Shown one piece after another: positions 24,255 through 32,783 of a stretch of DNA of 64,000 nt. The stretch is from positions 1 to 64,000 of the forward strand of contig JAGKWU010000012.1 in NCBI GenBank assembly GCA_021151695.1, in the 5' to 3' direction. The notes below the pieces were generated by a model that was not told where the DNA came from, made no database searches, and worked only from the letters and a program-made list of their open reading frames with translations. The DNA is from Cellvibrionaceae bacterium. GTDB lineage: Bacteria; Pseudomonadota; Gammaproteobacteria; Pseudomonadales; Cellvibrionaceae. The position numbers were made by a program, and so were the translations under genes. Within the stretch, counting starts at the first letter, position 1. The number at the start of each line of letters is the position of its first letter.

Positions 24255-24329
24255 AATAGCTTTATTAACAAGCTATTTCACCCTGGCTTTTAGTAAAGTC
24301 GGTTTTTTTGTTCGGTCAGCTTTGCTGAC
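24255..24329 (+). promoter_or_regulatory. Structured 5' leader of the cold-shock gene
   Basis: Two hairpins precede the csp ribosome site: AATAGCTT / AAGCTATT (24255-24277, 7-nt loop) and GTCAGC-TTT-GCTGAC (24315-24329) followed by GTTTT. The second looks like a short attenuator 24 bp before the ATG. Cold-shock genes commonly have temperature-responsive leaders; that this one acts so is inference. Confidence 0.45.
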
Positions 24330-24353
24330 GTTTTAAAGTAAGACGAGGAAAGT

Positions 24354-24563
24354 ATGTCAGATATAGTCTCTGGTGTTGTTAAGTGGTTCAATGATGACAA
24401 AGGTTATGGCTTCATTGAGCGTGAAGGCGGTGCAGACGTATTCGTTCACTTCCGCGCAATCAACGGCACAGGCCGTAAGACCTTGAAAGAAGGCCAAAAA
24501 GTGACTTTTGAAGTTACTGCTGGCCAAAAAGGTCCACAAGCGGAAAACGTAACCCCTCTGTAA
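24354..24563 (+). CDS. Cold-shock domain protein (CspA family)
   Basis: 69 residues, the standard Csp length. RNP1 (K-G-Y-G-F-I-E) and RNP2 (V-F-V-H-F) are intact, as is the N-terminal G-V-V-K-W-F-N. It binds single-stranded RNA/DNA and melts structures that block translation. Strong ribosome site (GAGGAA). Long structured leader and its own terminator show it is a single-gene unit. Confidence 0.95.
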   Translation: MSDIVSGVVKWFNDDKGYGFIEREGGADVFVHFRAINGTGRKTLKEGQKVTFEVTAGQKGPQAENVTPL

Positions 24564-24587
24564 GATGGGTTAAGCCTTAAGGCAGAA

Positions 24588-24618
24588 AAGGGCGGTTGAG
24601 CAATCAATCGCCCTTTTT
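24588..24618 (+). terminator. Intrinsic terminator of the csp gene
   Basis: AAGGGCGGTTGA-GCAA-TCAATCGCCCTT, a 12-bp stem with one G-T pair, followed by TTTG. Confidence 0.9.
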
Positions 24619-24708
24619 GTTTATGGTTACAAACCAGCTCGCGGCCTTGTTTAGTGCCTGGCTGTCCCCATCTTCCCTGTTCCGTTCCGTTTCCTGTCGA
24701 TAGCAATC

Positions 24709-25029
24709 ATGATCTTTGACATCAATTCTGTGGTCTGGCTGACCTTTATTGCAGTAATAGCCTTTTACTGGATTCAGGCTGTGCGCACCAAGGAGATAGC
24801 CACTAAAGCTGCTGAGCATCACTGTGAGCAGATGCAAGTGCAGTTTCTTGACCAGACTGTCTTCCTGAAGAAACTCAGCTTCAAACGCAATGAGCGCGGC
24901 CAGTTGGGCTTTATGCGCGAATACTATTTTGAATTTACTGCGACGGGCGAGGATCGTTATTTTGGCCGGGTATTTATGCTGGGCAATCGCATTCAACATG
25001 TAAACCTCGACCCCCATCGCCTTCACTAA
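24709..25029 (+). CDS. DUF3301 family protein
   Basis: 106 residues: one N-terminal membrane helix (V-V-W-L-T-F-I-A-V-I-A-F-Y-W) followed by a soluble region with C-E-Q-M-Q-V-Q-F-L-D-Q-T-V and R-E-Y-Y-F-E-F-T-A-T-G. This is the DUF3301 pattern seen in many gammaproteobacteria. Function unknown. It leads a three-gene run with the acidic protein and Nudix hydrolase. Confidence 0.82.
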   Translation: MIFDINSVVWLTFIAVIAFYWIQAVRTKEIATKAAEHHCEQMQVQFLDQTVFLKKLSFKRNERGQLGFMREYYFEFTATGEDRYFGRVFMLGNRIQHVNLDPHRLH

Positions 25030-25059
25030 TTACGCGAAAACAGATAGCGAGAGACAATC

Positions 25060-25356
25060 ATGGACTTTCTCAACAAAACAATTTTTGTTTCCAAAAAGCT
25101 GGTCATGGAAGATGGCAAAGTCTATTTCGACAATTTTTTTGCCCAGGTCGATAGTGTTAATGACGAGGCCATAGTGGTTAAAAAAGCGGATGGCGAACTG
25201 GAAAACCTGCCGCGCGATGAGGATTTTTATGAGCCAGCAGAAGAGGGCCTCTACGAACTCACCGATGGCAGCAGCTGTGACAATCCGGATTTTATTGCCG
25301 AGTTTTTAATTTTCGAAAACGACGTCGCTTACGAAAAATTTAAAGACGATTACTAA
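25060..25356 (+). CDS. Small acidic protein, unknown
   Basis: 98 residues, strongly acidic (many Asp/Glu, especially the second half: D-E-D-F-Y-E-P-A-E-E-G). A tandem of short strands around K-V-Y-F-D-N-F-F-A-Q-V-D-S-V. No signal peptide or membrane segment. It lies 30 bp after the DUF3301 gene and 17 bp before the Nudix gene, so is probably co-transcribed. Not recognised. Confidence 0.65.
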   Translation: MDFLNKTIFVSKKLVMEDGKVYFDNFFAQVDSVNDEAIVVKKADGELENLPRDEDFYEPAEEGLYELTDGSSCDNPDFIAEFLIFENDVAYEKFKDDY

Positions 25357-25373
25357 TTTTCGCAGGATTTACC

Positions 25374-25955
25374 ATGACAGATTCCCCTCAAGATACACGT
25401 GACTGGCCCATTCATAAAACGGGTGGCTGGCAAACCAAAAGCTCTCGCGTTGCTTACGAAAATCCCTGGATTAAGATTTGCCATGAAGAGGTTGTAACTC
25501 CCAAGGGAACTGACGGTATTTACGGCGTTGTTCATTTCAAAAATACCGCCATAGGCATAGTCCCTATAGATAGTGAAGGCAATACCTGGTTGGTCAAGCA
25601 GAGTCGTTATACGCTCAACCAATACACTTGGGAAATTCCTGAGGGTGGTTGTCCGCACGGCGAAGAACCGCTCAATGCCGCGAAGCGTGAATTGGAGGAA
25701 GAGGTGGGCTTGCAAGCGCGCGATTGGCAACAGCTAATGACAATGCATTTATCCAATTCGGTCACTGACGAATTTTGCGTGGTATTCGTAGCGCGTGATT
25801 TGTTTGCGGGCCAACAGCAGCTTGAAGCCAGCGAAGATATTGAATATCAAAAATTACCTTTGCGCGAAGCGATAGAGATGGTTAAACGTGGTGAAATTAC
25901 CGATGGCATTTCCGTGGCGGCACTGCTGCGTGTGGCATTGCAAAATTATGAGTAG
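25374..25955 (+). CDS. Nudix hydrolase (NudF-like)
   Basis: 193 residues with an intact Nudix box from G-G-C-P-H-G-E-E to R-E-L-E-E-E-V-G-L, which binds the catalytic metal. The N-terminal W-x-x-K-S-S-R-V-A-Y-E-N-P-W-I and the position of the box fit the ADP-ribose/ADP-sugar pyrophosphatase group. Exact substrate cannot be told from sequence. Confidence 0.88.
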   Translation: MTDSPQDTRDWPIHKTGGWQTKSSRVAYENPWIKICHEEVVTPKGTDGIYGVVHFKNTAIGIVPIDSEGNTWLVKQSRYTLNQYTWEIPEGGCPHGEEPLNAAKRELEEEVGLQARDWQQLMTMHLSNSVTDEFCVVFVARDLFAGQQQLEASEDIEYQKLPLREAIEMVKRGEITDGISVAALLRVALQNYE

Positions 25956-25976
25956 AAAAAAGGCCTGAGACAGGCC
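25956..25976 (-). terminator. Intrinsic terminator on the minus strand
   Basis: GGCCTG-TCT-CAGGCC followed by TTTTTT when read on the minus strand. It lies 240 bp past the carboxymuconolactone-decarboxylase-like genes and abuts the Nudix stop codon. The 260 bp between them (25956-26215) hold no gene that I can support; a weak TTAGCA/TGCTAA hairpin lies near 26016. Confidence 0.75.
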
Positions 25977-26215
25977 GCAACGCTATACAGCTAAAGGAGG
26001 AGACGTTAACAGGGGTTAGCATCCTTGCTAATTAGTTCCCTAAGTCCTTTTCATTCACTCAGGGGCCAATCCTTCGGTGATACCTCGCTGCATTTCAATT
26101 CATTCACGCATTCATGGGCATAAAAGGCGAATGGATTCACTGCAGCGATTTGTGTCATGGTTGTTCCGGCACATCCTGGTTGTTCTATCCCTCCTTGATC
26201 TACTACTTCTATTGT

Positions 26216-26653
26216 CTAGCGGATTTTTGCCGCTATACAAATGCGGTTCCAGCTATTGATAGCGGCAATCACCGCCATCAAATTGACCACTTCCTGCTCG
26301 GAAAAAAATTCGCGAATTGCAATGTAATCTTCGTCGCTTACACCTTGCTCATGGATGATGGTCAGGGTTTCGGTCCAGGCCAATACGGCTTTTTCTTTGG
26401 CAGTAAATAAAGTGGATTCACGCCATTGGGGTAAGTGATCAAGGCGTTGGAATTGCTCGCCATTTTTGAGCGCATCTTTGGTGTTCAGCGTGATGCAAAA
26501 ACCGCAGCCGTTGATTTGCGATGCGCGAATTTTGGCAAGGTACACCAGCGTCATATCCAGTCCGGCATTAGCGGCTGATTGCAGCGCGATAATGTGTTCG
26601 GGTATCGCAGGTTGCAGCGCGTAAACCTGTTGTAATGTCAGGCGAGTTTCCAT
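26216..26653 (-). CDS. AhpD-like carboxymuconolactone decarboxylase family protein, paralogue 1
   Basis: 145 residues from the ATG at 26653 (METRLTLQQVYALQP) with ribosome site AAGGAG. It has the AhpD-like core A-S-Q-I-N-G-C50-G-F-C53, but the His that follows four residues later in AhpD is Asn57 here. A-V-L-A-W-T-E-T-L-T and N-S-W-N-R-I are also family-typical. Such proteins act as peroxidases or are annotated as alkylhydroperoxidase-like. It lies 47 bp after paralogue 2, with an AraC regulator upstream on the same strand. Confidence 0.85.
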   Translation of the reverse strand: METRLTLQQVYALQPAIPEHIIALQSAANAGLDMTLVYLAKIRASQINGCGFCITLNTKDALKNGEQFQRLDHLPQWRESTLFTAKEKAVLAWTETLTIIHEQGVSDEDYIAIREFFSEQEVVNLMAVIAAINSWNRICIAAKIR

Positions 26654-26700
26654 GGTTGTCTCCTTAAAATTGCATCGCACTTGCCTGTGCGATAAGTTGA

Positions 26701-27147
26701 TCAATTGAGATTGGGTGTAAAATTAAATCCCGTGGCGACGCGATTCCAGCTATTGATTGCCTCTATGATTGCGGTAAGGTTTACCACTTCAGCTACCGAG
26801 AATTCAGCAGCAACTTTTGCAAATTCCTCTTCCGCGACGTCTTTACCGGCGACTTGGGTCAGAGCTTCAGTCCAGGCCAGTGCAGCGCGCTCGCGATCCG
26901 TATAAATTGGCACTTCGCGCCAGGCGGCTAAAACATCCAAACGGGTTTGGCTTTCGCCAATGCGACGCGCTTCATTAACATGCATGTGCTGACAAAACGC
27001 GCTGCCATTAATTTGCGCGGCGCGTAATTTCACCAGATAGTAGAGCGATGGTTCGAGTCCGGAGGATAGAGCGGCTTCACCTATGCCTATCAGGGATTGC
27101 GCCAGCACAGGCTGACTCTGATAGATGTATGCATAGGGTTCGTTCAT
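26701..27147 (-). CDS. AhpD-like carboxymuconolactone decarboxylase family protein, paralogue 2
   Basis: 148 residues, clearly homologous along its length to the neighbouring paralogue (shared A-Q-I-N-G, A-A-L-A-W-T-E-A-L-T, I-E-A-I-N-S-W-N-R). The redox motif reads S49-A-F-C52 with H56: the first Cys is lost while the second Cys and the His are kept, the reverse of paralogue 1. It may work as a one-Cys peroxidase, as a partner of paralogue 1, or have lost peroxidase function. Confidence 0.85.
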   Translation of the reverse strand: MNEPYAYIYQSQPVLAQSLIGIGEAALSSGLEPSLYYLVKLRAAQINGSAFCQHMHVNEARRIGESQTRLDVLAAWREVPIYTDRERAALAWTEALTQVAGKDVAEEEFAKVAAEFSVAEVVNLTAIIEAINSWNRVATGFNFTPNLN

Positions 27148-27190
27148 GATGGCTCCGGATAGCGCGGTTCAGGAGCTTCATCTTAGGTAA

Positions 27191-28012
27191 TCAGTTGGGA
27201 TGCGAATTGTATATTTGCGACATCTTGCGCTGTTTGTATTGGCCGGGTGTTTGGCCAGTGATTTTCTGGAAGTTGCGGATGAAATGTGCCTGGTCGTAAA
27301 AGCCGCAGTCTTGCGCTACCTGAGTGAGCTGCAGGCAAGGATTGCTGGCGATCATCTGACGGGCACGCTTCACGCGGTGTAATTGTTTTAAATGGGCAGG
27401 TGAAAGGCCTATCTCCATTTGGAAGCGACGCTCCAATTGGCGGCGACTCAGCGGTTGCTGCTCGATCAGGGTTTGGAACTCAGTGTCGCTGTGCAAAAAA
27501 TGGCGAACGAAGTCGTCAAAAAAACTGACGTGGACATGTTGTTGGCGAGCTCTTGCCAGTAGCCAGCTTTCAATCAGCATCAATCGAGCGCTCACCGTTT
27601 TCAGTTCACTCAACTGGGGCTGCAGCAGTGAAATATTCTTATCAAAAAAATCCGTCTGATGATTGCTGCCGATCAATTCGCTCATATTGGCCCCGAACAA
27701 TTTAAACGCGCCGCCCGGATTAAAGCGTATACCAATACAGTCTATATGTTGTTGGAATAAGATTTTGCTGGCGGTGCGACTGGCGTTGAAATTTACGTCG
27801 GGAATGGGACTTTGGGTGAAGCTGAAAATCAGGCTGCTGCCACCATCGGGATAAAGTGTTTCAGTAAAGCCGCCATTGGGGAGATGATATTGTTGCGCGA
27901 CCCAATAGCATTGTATCCAGGGGCGCAGGTATTCGTGGGGCAGATAACGTTTGAAACCCAAGTGGGCCAATTCGTGTGGGGCTTGTGTTTGGGTGGGACT
28001 GACCTTGTTCAT
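27191..28012 (-). CDS. AraC-family transcriptional regulator
   Basis: 273 residues. N-terminal sensor region resembles DUF6597 (H-E-Y-L-R-P-W-I-Q-C-Y-W, P-D-G-G-S-S-L-I-F). The C-terminal AraC DNA-binding domain (about 180-265) shows L-S-R-R-Q-L-E-R-R-F, I-G-L-S-P-A-H-L, and D-C-G-F-Y-D-Q-A-H-F-I-R-N-F-Q-K-I-T-G-Q-T-P. It lies just upstream of the two AhpD-like genes on the same strand (43-bp gap) and is the likely regulator of them. Confidence 0.9.
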   Translation of the reverse strand: MNKVSPTQTQAPHELAHLGFKRYLPHEYLRPWIQCYWVAQQYHLPNGGFTETLYPDGGSSLIFSFTQSPIPDVNFNASRTASKILFQQHIDCIGIRFNPGGAFKLFGANMSELIGSNHQTDFFDKNISLLQPQLSELKTVSARLMLIESWLLARARQQHVHVSFFDDFVRHFLHSDTEFQTLIEQQPLSRRQLERRFQMEIGLSPAHLKQLHRVKRARQMIASNPCLQLTQVAQDCGFYDQAHFIRNFQKITGQTPGQYKQRKMSQIYNSHPN

Positions 28013-28119
28013 ATTATTGTCACCTATGCACTATTTCACAGTAAAAACTGGCCACAAAAAAACGAAGTGGCTGCTGCAAAAATCCAATAGTTAACCGGTG
28101 CGGCCTTGCATCACCAATC

Positions 28120-28854
28120 TTAATCCTGTTGGTTTGGTTTTATCAAACTGCGTAACCAGTTCCACAGTGAATTTTTGCCAAGCAGGTAACGTTCCAGTTG
28201 GTCCTGGTTGTAAAAATAGTGTTCCGCATCCTGAAATAACAATTCGCGCTTGAGCATGCGGCGATTGGGATTAATAGTGTTGATCACTCGCGCCGGATTG
28301 CCAGCCGCAATTGAATTGGGCGGTATGTCCCTGGTGACCACCGAGCCTGAGCCCACCACGGAATTCTCGCCAATGGTGACTCCCTTGTTGACTATAACCC
28401 GCTCGCCCAACCAGACGTTATCGGCAATAACCACTGGCTTTGAGCAGCGAAAGGGACGTATGCGATTGTAGATCCCGTGCCAGTCGCTATCGCTGATATA
28501 GACATTGGCTGCAAACATCACATTGTGGCCGATTTGGATAGATTGCTCGGCGGAAATACGCACACCAGGTGATACCAGGCAGTAATCTCCAATACTGATA
28601 CTGCCCCCGGCTCCTGCCCCATGCTTTTTACTGGGCCAGGTAGTAAATCGGATGCAATTGTCGGGTGCGGCTATCAATTGCGCAAAATCGCCTATATGGA
28701 TATTGCCACCGAAGATCACCAACTGGCGCGGATGGGCCACTTGCAGATCGCGGCCTAGGCTATCGAATTGCGGGGCGATAAAGCGCGCAACATACCAGCG
28801 ATTGATGACAGTTTGCAGGCGTTTGATGAAGTAGGGTGTGTTGTTGCGGCGCAT
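28120..28854 (-). CDS. Left-handed beta-helix acyltransferase
   Basis: 244 residues from the ATG at 28854; a longer form from 28929 would overlap the divergent methyltransferase. Hexapeptide repeats run through the middle (I-G-D-Y-C-L-V-S-P-G-V-R-I, I-G-H-N-V-M-F-A-A-N-V, V-I-A-D-N-V-W-L-G-E-R-V-I-V-N-K-G-V-T-I-G-E-N-S-V-V-G-S-G-S-V-V), a WcaJ/maltose-acetyltransferase-like arrangement, with a likely catalytic His in D-S-D-W-H-G. Probably modifies a surface polysaccharide or lipid. Confidence 0.85.
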   Translation of the reverse strand: MRRNNTPYFIKRLQTVINRWYVARFIAPQFDSLGRDLQVAHPRQLVIFGGNIHIGDFAQLIAAPDNCIRFTTWPSKKHGAGAGGSISIGDYCLVSPGVRISAEQSIQIGHNVMFAANVYISDSDWHGIYNRIRPFRCSKPVVIADNVWLGERVIVNKGVTIGENSVVGSGSVVTRDIPPNSIAAGNPARVINTINPNRRMLKRELLFQDAEHYFYNQDQLERYLLGKNSLWNWLRSLIKPNQQD

Positions 28855-28909
28855 GAAGGTATCGGCAAGTCTGGTAGAATGTGCGGCTTCATTATGCGTG
28901 AGAGCCGAG

Positions 28910-29536
28910 ATGTTGCCAATTGATGTCAACCTGCCGCTGGATATCGACAGCGTGAAAGGATTTTTGGATAAAGAAGAGGGCGATGTGCTTTATCGCCATG
29001 CATTGGCTGCAGCAATGCAGGGACCATTGTTAGAAGTGGGCAGCTACTGCGGCAAATCCACGGTTTATCTGGCGAGTGCCTGCAAGCAACGCAATTCAGT
29101 GTTGTTTGCGGTGGATCATCATCGCGGCAGTGAAGAACATCAACCGGGCGAGGGTTATCACGATCCGGAACTCTATGATGCGCGCTTTGAGAAAATGGAT
29201 AGCTTTCCACAATTTCGCCACACATTGGCTCGCGCGAATCTGGAAGATGTTGTTGTGCCAGTAGTGGCGCCCTCCGCCCTGGCGGCAAGGTTTTGGTCCA
29301 CCCCCTTGAGCATGGTGTTTATTGATGGCGGGCACAGCATGGCTGCGGCGCTGACGGATTATCGCTGCTGGGCGCCGCAGGTGATGCGCGGTGGTTTGTT
29401 GGCGATTCACGATGTATTTCCCAATCCCGCCGATGGTGGTCGCCCACCGTTTGAAATCTGGAAGCTCGCGCAGGAATCGGGATTATTTGAAGCAATGCCA
29501 TTGGTAAAAAGTTTGGGTGTGTTGCGTCGGTTGTAA
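28910..29536 (+). CDS. Class I SAM-dependent methyltransferase
   Basis: 208 residues from the ATG at 28910. Motif I is L-L-E-V-G-S-Y-C-G-K-S-T-V-Y-L; an acidic post-I strand V-L-F-A-V-D-H-H follows; motif V-F-I-D-G-G-H-S and G-G-L-L-A-I-H-D-V-F are typical of Methyltransf_24-type enzymes (TylF/cephalosporin hydroxylase-like). Substrate unknown. It is divergent from the acyltransferase with only 55 bp between; TAGAAT at 28875-28880 is a possible -10. Confidence 0.85.
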   Translation: MLPIDVNLPLDIDSVKGFLDKEEGDVLYRHALAAAMQGPLLEVGSYCGKSTVYLASACKQRNSVLFAVDHHRGSEEHQPGEGYHDPELYDARFEKMDSFPQFRHTLARANLEDVVVPVVAPSALAARFWSTPLSMVFIDGGHSMAAALTDYRCWAPQVMRGGLLAIHDVFPNPADGGRPPFEIWKLAQESGLFEAMPLVKSLGVLRRL

Positions 29537-29542
29537 AAAATC

Positions 29543-30361
29543 TTAACGAATAACCCAGATAAAAGCTGCGCCTCCGCGCCATACTTGGGGCGTTTGATAG
29601 AGTGGACTCGTATCAAAATTGACACCCTGTAAATTGTCGTAGCGTACAAAAAATGCGAAGCGGGTTTTGAGGTTGCCAATATCAATCTGACGGCTGAGTG
29701 TGAGGTTATTCATATAACCACTGTAGCCGGCATGAGCCTGGTATTCGGAGCGCTCCGCTGTGGCATAGCGCGGTGCAACGCTGTAGTAATAATCGTGGTA
29801 ATCATCGCTACCGTAAATAACGCCTGTGCTATAGCGCATACGCCACTGCGAAAATTCGTGCTGGTAAACCAGTTGCGGTTGCAGTACGGAGCCGATCATT
29901 TTATTGCTATCGCCACCCAGTGCAAACACAGCGCGCCAGGGCAATTGCAATTGCCAGCCTTCGCGCAAGCTGTCACCGCTAAGGCGAATATTCAGGGATG
30001 GCCCCAGCTCCAGCGTTGAGCCCAGTGCAGGCATGCCCTCGCGCGTTTTATTTTCATCAGAGTTTGGCGAGATGTAGGCATTGGCGCTAATGGAAAAGGC
30101 GAAGCGGTCCGAATCAAAAAATTGTGCGCGCACACCTTCGCGATCGGCGCGAATAAATTTGCCGTAATAGATCGCATAGGGAATGGCACTGGTAAAACTG
30201 CGGTATTCATCGGAGCCGCGATAGTCCGGGCCATAGACACTGCCGAGCCCGACGCCCAGTTCCCATTTTTTGTCGATGGATTCATCGGCTTTTGCCGATT
30301 GGCTGTGAATTACCAGTGCAGCAATAGATAAGAACGTGGTGATGAGTAACAACCTGGTCAT
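29543..30361 (-). CDS. MipA/OmpV family outer-membrane protein
   Basis: 272 residues from the ATG at 30361, with a signal peptide (MTRLLLITTFLSIAALVIHS...A-K-A, then DES). Early motif W-E-L-G-V-G-L-G-S-V-Y-G-P-D-Y-R-G-S-D-E-Y is the MipA/OmpV hallmark, followed by barrel strands ending in the aromatic/hydrophobic tail A-A-F-I-W-V-I-R. Scaffold or porin-like role in the outer membrane; exact role unknown. Confidence 0.88.
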   Translation of the reverse strand: MTRLLLITTFLSIAALVIHSQSAKADESIDKKWELGVGLGSVYGPDYRGSDEYRSFTSAIPYAIYYGKFIRADREGVRAQFFDSDRFAFSISANAYISPNSDENKTREGMPALGSTLELGPSLNIRLSGDSLREGWQLQLPWRAVFALGGDSNKMIGSVLQPQLVYQHEFSQWRMRYSTGVIYGSDDYHDYYYSVAPRYATAERSEYQAHAGYSGYMNNLTLSRQIDIGNLKTRFAFFVRYDNLQGVNFDTSPLYQTPQVWRGGAAFIWVIR

Positions 30362-30459
30362 AGCAAGTGCGCCATGTATTGGTGGATTTTCGCTATTGTG
30401 CCGATAAATTTTATTGCTGGCTAACACTTAACGATGTTGCCAAAACGATTGAGAAAATT

Positions 30460-31836
30460 ATGAGCGATACTTTGTTTTCAACCTTGCCCTTAAGTGCCGA
30501 AATGCTCGCCAATCTGGAGTCACTGGGGTATCACGAAATGACCCCCGTGCAAGCGCAGAGTTTGCCATTGATATTGCAAGGCCGAGATTTAATTGCCAAA
30601 GCCAAAACCGGCAGTGGCAAAACGGCGGCGTTTGGCATTGCCCTGTTGACGCAACTGGATGTTAAAAAATTTAATACCCAGGCACTGGTGCTCTGCCCGA
30701 CGCGGGAATTGGCTGATCAGGTAGCGAAAGAATTGCGCCGCCTCGCACGTTTCACTCATAACGTTAAAATTCTAACGCTCTGTGGCGGCGTTGCCATTGG
30801 GCCGCAATTGGGATCGCTGGAGCGCGGCGCTCACATTGTCGTAGGTACACCGGGGCGTTTGGTTGACCACCTGCGCAAAGGTTCGCTAAAACTTGATGGT
30901 CTCAAACAGCTGGTGCTGGATGAAGCAGATCGCATGCTGGATATGGGTTTTGCAGAAGATATAGATGCGGTGCTCGCTGCGTGTAATCGCGATCGCCAGA
31001 CATTGCTATTCTCCGCTACCTATCCCGATGAAATAAAAAAAATCAGCGCTCATTGCCAGATTGATCCGGTTGAAGTCACTGTGGAATCACTCCACACACA
31101 GGCAAATATCGAGCAGCATTTTTATGAATTACAGGAAGGCGACTCCAAAGTTGACGCCGTGCAACAATTGCTCGCGCACTTTAAACCGGCAGCGTCCATT
31201 ATTTTTTGCAACACCAAAATCCAGTGTCAGGAAATTTGCGACAGTTTGCGTGGACAGCGCATCAGTGCATTGGCGCTACACGGTGATCTTGAGCAGCGCG
31301 ACCGCGATCAGGTGCTGGTGCGCTTTGCCAATAAAAGCTGCCCGATTTTAATTGCAACTGATGTTGCAGCCCGCGGCATTGATGTGAAGGGTTTGGATGC
31401 AGTGATTAATCTGGAGTTGTCTCACGACAGTGAAGTGCATGTGCATCGCATTGGTCGCACCGGTCGCGCGGGTGAATCTGGCTTGGCCTTGAGTTTGGTA
31501 GCGCCAAAAGAATTGGGGCGTTTAAATCGACTTGAAGATTATTTGCAAACAAGGCTCAGCCTTGAGCCAGTGCCCCAAGGCGATGGTGCTATTAATATCA
31601 TGCCCGAGATGGTGACCATCAATATCGACGGTGGCAAAAAAGACAAGCTGCGCCCCGGTGATATCATAGGTGCACTCACGAAAGATGCGGGCCTGCCTTT
31701 TGAAAAAATTGGCAAGATAGATATGTTTGAATTTTGTGGCTATGTGGCTGTGCACCAATCTATAGCAAAACAGGCACTGCAGCAGCTGCAAGAGGGCAAG
31801 CTCAAAGGCCGGAAATTTCGCGCACGCAAATTGTAA
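30460..31836 (+). CDS. dbpA: ATP-dependent RNA helicase DbpA
   Basis: 458 residues from the ATG at 30460. DEAD-box motifs in order: Q motif near M-T-P-V-Q-A-Q, A-K-T-G-S-G-K-T, P-T-R-E-L, T-P-G-R-L, D-E-A-D, S-A-T, and H-R-I-G-R-T-G-R. The last 75 residues are the DbpA RNA-recognition domain (G-G-K-K-D-K-L-R-P-G-D-I-I-G-A-L-T, I-G-K-I-D-M-F), which binds hairpin 92 of 23S rRNA. It acts in 50S subunit assembly. Confidence 0.95.
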   Translation: MSDTLFSTLPLSAEMLANLESLGYHEMTPVQAQSLPLILQGRDLIAKAKTGSGKTAAFGIALLTQLDVKKFNTQALVLCPTRELADQVAKELRRLARFTHNVKILTLCGGVAIGPQLGSLERGAHIVVGTPGRLVDHLRKGSLKLDGLKQLVLDEADRMLDMGFAEDIDAVLAACNRDRQTLLFSATYPDEIKKISAHCQIDPVEVTVESLHTQANIEQHFYELQEGDSKVDAVQQLLAHFKPAASIIFCNTKIQCQEICDSLRGQRISALALHGDLEQRDRDQVLVRFANKSCPILIATDVAARGIDVKGLDAVINLELSHDSEVHVHRIGRTGRAGESGLALSLVAPKELGRLNRLEDYLQTRLSLEPVPQGDGAINIMPEMVTINIDGGKKDKLRPGDIIGALTKDAGLPFEKIGKIDMFEFCGYVAVHQSIAKQALQQLQEGKLKGRKFRARKL

Positions 31837-31928
31837 ATTTTGTTAAGATGCGGCCACTGCACCGTCTCGTTATAAATTGACAACAATAAAAACCAAAAGC
31901 ACAAAATCATAAAAGGCAGATTTTATTT

Positions 31929-32783
31929 ATGACAAGGATATTAAAAACTTGCGCGCGCTTTTTATCGGCAGGGATGCTGCTCGTTGCCGTGGATGCTATA
32001 GCCATCGCTAATTCCTCCGCGATCCACATACGCGGGTCTACTACACTCCAGCCAGTTGCCCAAAAAATTGCCGAAGATTATATGGCGAGCCATCCTGGCA
32101 AGCTGGTAGTTGTCAGTGGCGGTGGAACCGCGCGCGGCTACAAGGCGGTGATCGATGGTACGGCCGACATTGCCATGGCCAGCAGCTTTATCCCTTCCGA
32201 TCTCGAAAACCGTCGTGAGCTACAAGCCATCTCTTTGCAAAGCAGCCTGGTGGGTTATGCCACCTTATTGGCGGTAGTGCATCCCAGTAATCCGGTGAAT
32301 GATCTGAGCTTGCGACAACTCAAGAGAATTTTTACCGGCCGTATCAATAATTGGAAAAGCCTGGGTGGTCGCAATGCTCCCATCAGTGTTTATGTTGGTC
32401 CGCCAACGGGTGGTATTAACGATACCTGGAAATCACTGATCCTCGATGACGAGGATTCCTATACGCCCTCCGGTAAAGTCCTAAGCAATATGGAGCGCCC
32501 CGCTGCGGTAGCCGCAGAACCCAATGCGATTACTTTTTTAACGCGCGATAACGGTGATTTGTCCCACGTAAAAATTCTCAGCATCGATCACACGGAAGCG
32601 ACTGCCAAAGATGTGCGCGAAGGTACCTATGCGTTGCGGGCGCCCTTGATGTTAGTGACCCGCGCCAAACCGAATAAAGATGTTGATGACTTTATTCATT
32701 ATTTTATTGCCCAGACACAGGATTCAAAATTGGATCTGATTGCGTTGGAGGGACAGTATCATGAGGGGCAGTACCATGAATAA
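31929..32783 (+). CDS. PstS-like solute-binding protein 1
   Basis: 284 residues with a signal peptide (about 1-28, ending A-I-A-I-A-N). Phosphate-binding-protein-like fold: I-R-G-S-T-T-L-Q-P-V at the N-terminus, S-G-G-G-T-A-R-G-Y, A-D-I-A-M-A-S-S, and F-T-G-R-I-N-N-W-K-S-L-G-G. The sequence ends with a tandem G-Q-Y-H-E-G-Q-Y-H-E and overlaps the next gene by 8 bp. First gene of a seven-gene plus-strand run with no pstABC genes. TTGACA near 31877 may be a -35. Ligand (phosphate or other oxyanion) is inferred only from the fold. Confidence 0.85.
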   Translation: MTRILKTCARFLSAGMLLVAVDAIAIANSSAIHIRGSTTLQPVAQKIAEDYMASHPGKLVVVSGGGTARGYKAVIDGTADIAMASSFIPSDLENRRELQAISLQSSLVGYATLLAVVHPSNPVNDLSLRQLKRIFTGRINNWKSLGGRNAPISVYVGPPTGGINDTWKSLILDDEDSYTPSGKVLSNMERPAAVAAEPNAITFLTRDNGDLSHVKILSIDHTEATAKDVREGTYALRAPLMLVTRAKPNKDVDDFIHYFIAQTQDSKLDLIALEGQYHEGQYHE

